A DNA stretch of 64,000 bases from Allolobophora icterica (taxonomy: Eukaryota > Annelida > Clitellata > Crassiclitellata > Lumbricidae), in contig OY744612.1 of NCBI GenBank assembly GCA_963556255.1, positions 21,355,532 to 21,419,531 of the forward strand, in the 5' to 3' direction. Position 1 is the first letter of the stretch; every line of letters starts with the position of its first letter. Positions 58,377 through 64,000 of the stretch are shown one piece after another. The notes under the pieces are model-generated. The model was given only the letters and a program-made list of their open reading frames with translations, searched no databases and was not told where the DNA came from. The translations under genes were made by a program, and so were the position numbers.

Positions 58377-59010
58377 TGTGAGGAAGTAGGCCTCATAAGA
58401 CTCTGGACTACTTACGCCCCCTTCTACCTTATGTTGCACGCTGACTGTTGCAGACCCATAGTTTGAAGGAATGAATGGAGAAGTAACTGCCATGGGATGG
58501 GCTGTGTTAACTAAGGTAGAACGCAAGACTCTGGACTACTTAAGTAGTCCAGAGTCGGTGTGTAGCGTTGGAGGAGAGTCAGCAAGAGATTCGAAAAAGT
58601 CAGTTGCTGTACAGGGAATGAACGTGAGGTCGAACATTTGATTAAAACGTGTGTTATAACTTTTACAATAAACTCAGTGAAACTCGAGAATGGCTGAACT
58701 CTCTATAAAAGGACAAAGGCCTATAGACAACGAGTTGCTACAGATGGGGGCTCGTCCGAAGGCTGTATGTCTACCGGTTATGTCTGTGAACAACCGAGGG
58801 CAACAGCGAGGTTCAACGTCATTTCGAGGAAGAGGTGCGCTTTTTGTGTCATGGAGAAAACCTCTCAGAGTTCGTGAAATTACTTTTCCAGATGTTTGTT
58901 ATACCAATGGTTGTCTGTCGGAAGTCGTCTGTAGCAACTCGTTGTCTAGAGGCCTGACTATCAGACTATCCTCCACCGCTACACACACCGACTCTGGACT
59001 ACTTACCTTA
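58377..59010 (+). mobile_element. LTR-retroelement-like fragment with tRNA-Pro-type primer site
   Basis: A 366-bp segment starting TGTGAGGAAG and ending GTTGCTACA (58377-58742) is followed, two bases on, by TGGGGGCTCGTCCG (58745-58758). That equals the first 14 bases of the tRNA-Pro primer-binding site known from murine gammaretroviruses. TG...CA termini fit an LTR. After about 170 bp the end of the same segment returns inverted (58930-59008). A 30-bp perfect palindrome at 58527-58556 has halves (CTGGACTACTT) that occur again at 58402 and 58994. No gag, pol or env was seen. Absent from copy A at the same place (38540). Confidence 0.5.
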
Positions 59011-59510
59011 TAGTTAATAGATATATATACATGCTCACCCATCTAGGGTATATATAGGCCTATATATTTTTATATATAACACTTACGACCATAATTAGGC
59101 CTGAGAGTTAAGCACGGGACACTTTCAACCGATTTACATTTAATCACTCACTCATGTGACACCCAATTTCATCATATCGACACTCAATCCCTGCAGGATC
59201 CAATCATGTGCACGTGACAGTTAATCAAGTCAGTCAGTGGCCTATACTAAAACAAAGAAAACTATCCAGCGCTGCAATACATTCAGAAAGTCAAGAGCTA
59301 TAAGAAATTTAAAAAACAGTATTTGAATAATTAATTATACAGGCCTATGTCAAATGGATAAGTATGTTTGGAAATTATCTATTAATTTCTGTTTCGTGTT
59401 ATTTTGCGTTCTTCCATTTGTAAAATATTAAAAATACTGTATTTAAATGGGCGAAAAAATGTTACGCAGATAGTTTGGAACTCTCACCATCCAGCCATCC
59501 CATGCACTTA

Positions 59511-59965
59511 GGGGCCATCCATATATTACGTACACAAAAATCGGGGAAAATTGGACCTCCTCCCCCTGTTCGCAAGCGTACTTTCTTCACCACCCCCCTG
59601 CGTAGGTACGCTTGACGCATACCCCCCCCCCCGAAGACCAGCTGTAGAAAGTGTCTCGACAGCCTGATTGTCTGAACTTTAGGCCAGATTGAATGATGAG
59701 TGAAGGGCCAATATAGACAAATTATAGGCGTCTCGTTCACAGCACAGAATAACTGCACATGGCTTTTATATAATGTAATAAAATGCCATCGGAAGACTAT
59801 AGGACAATACAGAGTTACAAATAGGCTAATGTGGACGTCATTATTAGAAATTTATTTTGTGTACGTACACATTTTGCCCCCTTCCCCCCGTTCGCACCCG
59901 TACGCAAAATAGCCAAAATCCGACCCCCTCTCCCCTAATTGCGTACGTAATATGTGGATGGCCCC
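59511..59965. mobile_element. Harbinger-type MITE (455 bp)
   Basis: Ends GGGGCCATCCATATATTACG and CGTAATATGTGGATGGCCCC are inverted repeats with one mismatch and continue inwards (TAC). The target TTA is duplicated (59508-59510 and 59966-59968), as in PIF/Harbinger elements. Copy A has the empty site (CCACTTGCTCGATTC, about 39349). It inserted after the duplication and its right half was then tandemly duplicated (60431-60635). Confidence 0.85.
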
Positions 59966-61101
59966 TTACTCGATTCTCCTCCTTGCATTCTCTCCCGTCC
60001 CCTATAGTCACTATGGTCGCCTGATTGTGGAGCGATCTTCCTCTGAATCCCCAAAATTCTCACTTTCCCAACTAATATCGCCGCGCTCACCCATCATTTA
60101 TCTGCCTCAGGTTGCTGTATAGCAGGCATGGCGAACCTTTTTTTTAGCTCGCGTGCCAGAAAATGGTTCTTAAAGAAAGTGGAATATTTCGCGTGCCAGA
60201 AATTGTATCGAACCAATGAACCAGTGAAGTAATCCCCCCCAAGGAGCGAAAGCTAATATTGAAAAGCCTTGCCATCATTTTTAGACGTGGCTACTTAATA
60301 ATGCGATTTATTTTTATTTATAATTTTATATGGAGCATTACACTGTCAATGTGATTTTTTCTGCTGGACAGTAGATACCAGCTGGTTTATGTCTGGTTTG
60401 TATTTTGTTGTTTTCATTGCCACGCATGCAGCTTTTATATAATGTAATAAAATGCCATCGGAAGACTATAGGACAATACAGAGTTACAAATAGGCTAATG
60501 TGGACGTCATTATTAGAAATTTATTTTGTGTACGTACACATTTTGCCCCCTTCCCCCCGTTCGCACCCGTACGCAAAATAGCCAAAATCCGACCCCCTCT
60601 CCCCTAATTGCGTACGTAATATGTGGATGGCCCCTTACTCGATTCTCCTCCTTGCATTCTCTCCCGTCCCCTATAGTCACTATGGTCGCCTGATTGTGGA
60701 GCGATCTTCCTCTGAATCCCCAAAATTCTCACTTTCCCAACTAATATCGCCGCGCTCACCCATCATTTATCTGCCTCAGGTTGCTGTATAGCAGGCATGG
60801 CGAACCTTTTTTTTTAGCTCGCGTGCCAGAAAATGGTTCTTAAAGAAAGTGGAATATTTCGCGTGCCAGAAATTGTATCGAACCAATGAACCAGTGAAGT
60901 AATCCCCCCCCCAAGGAGCGAAAGCTAATATTGAAAAGCCTTGCCATCATTTTTAGACGTGGCTACTTAATAATGCGATTTATTTTTATTTATAATTTTA
61001 TATGGAGCATTACACTGTCAATGTGATTTTTTCTGCTGGACAGTAGATACCAGCTGGTTTATGTCTGGTTTGTATTTTGTTGTTTTCATTGCCACGCATG
61101 C
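59762..61101. repeat. 669-bp recent tandem duplication
   Basis: Unit 59762-60430 is repeated at 60431-61101, almost identical apart from T- and C-run lengths. The unit starts inside the Harbinger MITE, crosses the intervening 157 bp and ends inside the hAT element. It therefore postdates both insertions. Confidence 0.95.
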
Positions 61102-61591
61102 AGCTCTTGTATGCCATCGGTTAATCTGTTTCTAATGTCCGATTTAATTGCAAACAAAGATTGGCACGAGTAACTTCACTGAAAAATCTATAAAATTCCA
61201 AATGCGACTGTTTTGAGTGTGTTGAATGTATCTACAGTATCTGGAAGCGATATCCGTTTTCGAAGAACTCAATTATCTGCCGAAATATCCAAAACTGTTC
61301 CTTCCAAATGATCACATTCGAGTTTACAATAATAGCAGACTAGCATGATGCAAGAGTCAAATAAATTCACGTCTACCGCTAGCGTTATCTATTGAATGCA
61401 TTTAAAAATTAAAGCTTAACAGTTACTATAATTTTATGTGACTGTGAAGGAGGAAAGAAGTTGTTGAATGTAAGAAATAAAGAAATATAAAAAAGTATGA
61501 AAAAACGAAAGTTTAGAGTTCAGGTGGCGTGCCAAGCAAAATCTGTTGGCGTGCCAAGTTGGGCACGCGTGCCATAGGTTCGCCATCCCTG
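60123..61591. mobile_element. hAT-type element with CAGGCATGGCGAACCT end
   Basis: The left end CAGGCATGGCGAACCT and right end AGGTTCGCCATCCCTG are inverted repeats with one mismatch. The 8-bp target CTGTATAG is duplicated (60115-60122 and 61592-61599). The sequence includes CGTGCCAGAAA and GGCGTGCCAA strings and no transposase. A second left end at 60792 arises from the 669-bp tandem duplication. Copy A is empty at this place (about 39540). Confidence 0.88.
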
Positions 61592-61721
61592 CTGTATAGT
61601 ATACTTAGCACCTCACAGATTTTCCACTTTAAATTGAAGTCCCACTTTGTCAAGACTTCCTACCGTAATCCATCTAATCCTCCGCCTTCCAGGCCATCCA
61701 ATCCTCAACGAAACCGGCTTT

Positions 61722-61802
61722 GTGTGTGTGTGTGTGTGTCTGTCTCTGTCTGTCTGTCTGTGTCTGTCTGTGACTGTCTGTCTGTCTGTCTCGTTTTTCT
61801 GA
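61722..61802. repeat. TG / CTGT simple repeat (copy B)
   Basis: Short homologue of the 39690-40254 compound repeat. Confidence 0.9.
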
Positions 61803-62009
61803 CAGCAAGTCTCGCATCTTCACTAACGGACTGATCTGCGTTGTCTGTGCTAAGCCTTCTGATAGACGAACCCCCAGACAGTCCAAGGCCCGGGAACGGA
61901 TCAAGTCATCCTGGTAAGAGATCGGTAACCTCGGGTATACCGCAATAGTAAGTATTCTAAATGGTGGACTGTCACAGAAGAATGGTCAAACAATGTGTTC
62001 GCATATAGT

Positions 62010-62335
62010 TTTTTGTCTCTTTCTATGTCATTGTCTCTGCCTATGTCTCGTCCTTCGTCTCCTCCTCTGTTTTCGTCTCTGTGTTTGTCTTTGTCTCTCC
62101 CTGTCGACCTCTATCTTTCCTTTTTGTGACGTCACTGTTGCATCTCTGAGTCCTCTCTCCATAGTTGTTGTTTGTTACGTCACTGCTTTTATCGTGTTTG
62201 TGACGTCACTACTCTATCACTCTCAGTCGCCATCAATCTTTCCTGCTTGTGACGTCACTGCTGTATCCCCTGTGTCGCCCTCTATCTTTCTTGTTTGTGA
62301 CGTCACTGGCGATGACCCGATCGAAGCGACACACA
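62010..62335. repeat. Array of CRE palindromes (copy B)
   Basis: Homologue of 47215-47575, with four perfect TGACGTCA sites and one changed to TTACGTCA (about 62174). Spacers and order are the same. Homology to copy A ends just after the last site (GCGATGACCCGATCGAAGCG). Confidence 0.85.
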
Positions 62336-62639
62336 CCAACCCAGACCAGCTGGTCTCTAAACGTCTTTTACCCTGGATCAGATCTCTACCCCATTTTTAA
62401 AGGGAAAGGACCGGCAAGCAGCGATCAGTTCGTCTAGTAGGCCTAGAGTTACAAGGTTTCAAGTGAATTCTTGCAAATGCAAAGCTTTTTAATCGTCGAC
62501 TGTCATTCAGGATCATACAGCTCATAATCAGACAGCTTAGCCTACATTATGTAATTGCAGAGGTATACGTTTACAGAAAACGGGGCCATAGGCGCAAACA
62601 TTTTACGGGGCTCTTCTGAACTTGTATTAGCCCCAGTCT

Positions 62640-62770
62640 TGTTGTCAAGACCTTAAACCTCAAGACCAAGACCAAGACTTTTAACCTAAAGACCAAGACC
62701 AAGACCAAGACTTTGAACTTCAAGACCAAGATCATGACTTTGAACCTCAAGACCAAGACCAAGACCCCAA
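62640..62770. repeat. CAAGAC hexamer array
   Basis: Degenerate (GACCAA)n with TTTGAACCT interruptions, same family as 51995. Confidence 0.9.
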
Positions 62771-62779
62771 AAAATCATA

Positions 62780-63160
62780 TCCAGGTCAAACAAAAAACTG
62801 TCGAGTCGGACTATTCGCTATTTTAATGAAAACGCGAGTCTTTTATTCAAGCAAGTTAACTTTAAATGCAGACTGCAAAGAAATTCCGAATTCGTATTTA
62901 CAAAAGTCCTTCAGGCAAATGTTAATCCAAATACCTTTTGTATTTTATAAAAACAAATTCGCTCAGAATTTTCTGACCAAGACGTGGCTTGTGGGGCCTC
63001 ATAAAAATTTCGCCATGTGAAAAATACTTTCCATAGGTGCTGAAGTCGCTGGCACACACAGTAGCTTTTTAAGCACTGGATTTAAAATAATGTACAAATC
63101 GTGAGCCTTTTGAAAATCCTCTCATGGTTTATCAGACCCTGCTCAGAAAAATTCTCGGCA
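62780..63160. other. No gene seen
   Basis: AT-rich sequence. The frame 62826-63020 has no recognisable motif. Confidence 0.4.
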
Positions 63161-63164
63161 GGGT

Positions 63165-63475
63165 TTCCAGATACAGCATAACTTAGTTGCTGCTGCCGAT
63201 GGGTTTCCTGACCAACAAGAATTGTATCCGTCCGTAGGTATTTGTCGCAGGCTATGATGCAAACAGGCTTGATAAATTCTTTAATTCTTGAGTTTTGTTC
63301 ATGTTGACAGCCGGTCTTGGTCTTGGTCTTGCGAGACCAAGACCAAGACTTTGAACCTCAAGACCATGACCAAGACTTTTGGTCTCAAGACCAAGACCAA
63401 GACCAAGACCAAGACTTTTTTAAACGAACTCGAGTGCACTCAAGACCAAGACCTTGGTCTCGAGGACAACAAGTC
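63165..63475. repeat. Dispersed repeat block plus CAAGAC array (third copy)
   Basis: TGCTGCCGATGGGTTTCCTG and CCAACAAGAATTGTATCCG match the block at 51915 and 52117. It is followed by GCTTGATAAATTCTTTAATTC (as at 52210) and a CAAGAC array at 63310-63450 that includes an inverted GGTCTTGGTCTTG start. Confidence 0.85.
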
Positions 63476-64000
63476 TGATTAGCCCAAATGAAGAAAAAAA
63501 TTATAAATTACAATAATATACTTTATGTGAATACTAAACTGTAAAAAATAGAAAATAATTTGGAATAAGTCAAAATTGAAAAATGTTTTTTTTTATAATT
63601 TAAAAAATATTTTCATTCGTTTGGGGGCCCTCCGAGATTTGGGGGCCCTAGGCGCGCCTATGCGCAAAAGCGCCTCTGTTTAATTGGTCTATAATGAGTT
63701 CTAAAGGAACATGGTGCCACCTGGCGAATTATACGACAACAAAATGCTTACTTAGAAAAGCGTGCAGCGAATTTGTCTGCTTGAATGTGATAACAATTTG
63801 CGTTACAACTAACTTGGACGGCTTTGGCAATTAATTTCTGATCCTTGGCTAACAACAGACGATCATATAGTCCAGCATGACATCACCTAGATATAACAAC
63901 CCGGATTACCACCAACCTTCTATTCCTAAACCTTTCAAAACAATTTCCTATAATTGCCTCCGTGAACGTTTATGAAAAGTAACCCGAGTAACCCCCCCCC

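Noticed and set aside
58690..59013. 107-codon frame across the LTR-like fragment
   Set aside because: It crosses the LTR end, the primer site and the inverted LTR, so it is not a conserved gene.
62570..63670. Possible DNA element with GGGGCCATAGGCGC and GGCGCGCCTATGCGC ends
   Set aside because: The candidate ends pair poorly and no target duplication was found.

Overview
The window is metazoan nuclear DNA, most likely from a marine invertebrate; I cannot name the species. The evidence is spliced aquaporin genes with GT/AG introns, tRNA-derived SINEs, decayed LINEs, many short DNA transposons with clean target-site duplications, very abundant microsatellites, and dense use of the palindrome TAGGCCTA. 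There are no bacterial-type operons. Nearly all long open frames here are translations of simple repeats (CTGT, ACTC, TCA, ATT, AT) and are not genes.

The main genes are two tandem, intact, three-coding-exon aquaporins on the minus strand. Aquaporin A has exons at 31502-30903, 14153-14067 and 13395-13198. Aquaporin B has exons at 54471-53872, 50962-50876 and 50198-50001. Each encodes a 294-residue classical (AQP1/AQP4-like) channel. They sit in two collinear copies of one duplicated segment: about 12467-47590 (copy A, 35 kb) and 48789-62330 (copy B, 13.5 kb). The size difference comes mainly from three large gaps: 14.2 kb in intron 1, 3.0 kb just upstream of a putative 5' non-coding exon, and 6.8 kb near the distal end. 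Lineage-specific insertions (a LINE, a Harbinger-like MITE, a hAT element, an LTR-type fragment) lie in copy B where copy A is empty. They give a relative insertion chronology.

The left 12 kb lies outside the duplication. It holds an L2/CR1-like LINE endonuclease relic (334-1600), a GC-rich unrecognised block (2700-3110), and a first coding exon on the minus strand that resembles the N-terminal beta-propeller of TECPR2 (3981-3763), whose remaining exons would lie off the left edge or are not recognised. It also holds a LINE reverse-transcriptase relic split by a MITE, and a nest of DNA transposons (5.0-11.6 kb).

Between the aquaporin exons the sequence is introns and intergenic DNA packed with hAT-type MITEs (several with perfect 8-bp duplications), a 420-bp imperfect palindrome (16.4-16.8 kb), minisatellites, SINEs and LINE 3' ends. 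Two paralogous arrays of perfect CRE palindromes (TGACGTCA) lie at 47.4 and 62.1 kb. Only the aquaporins and the TECPR2-like exon can be assigned a function. Two further short frames (24267-24428 and 40606-40881) look coding-like but are unrecognised.
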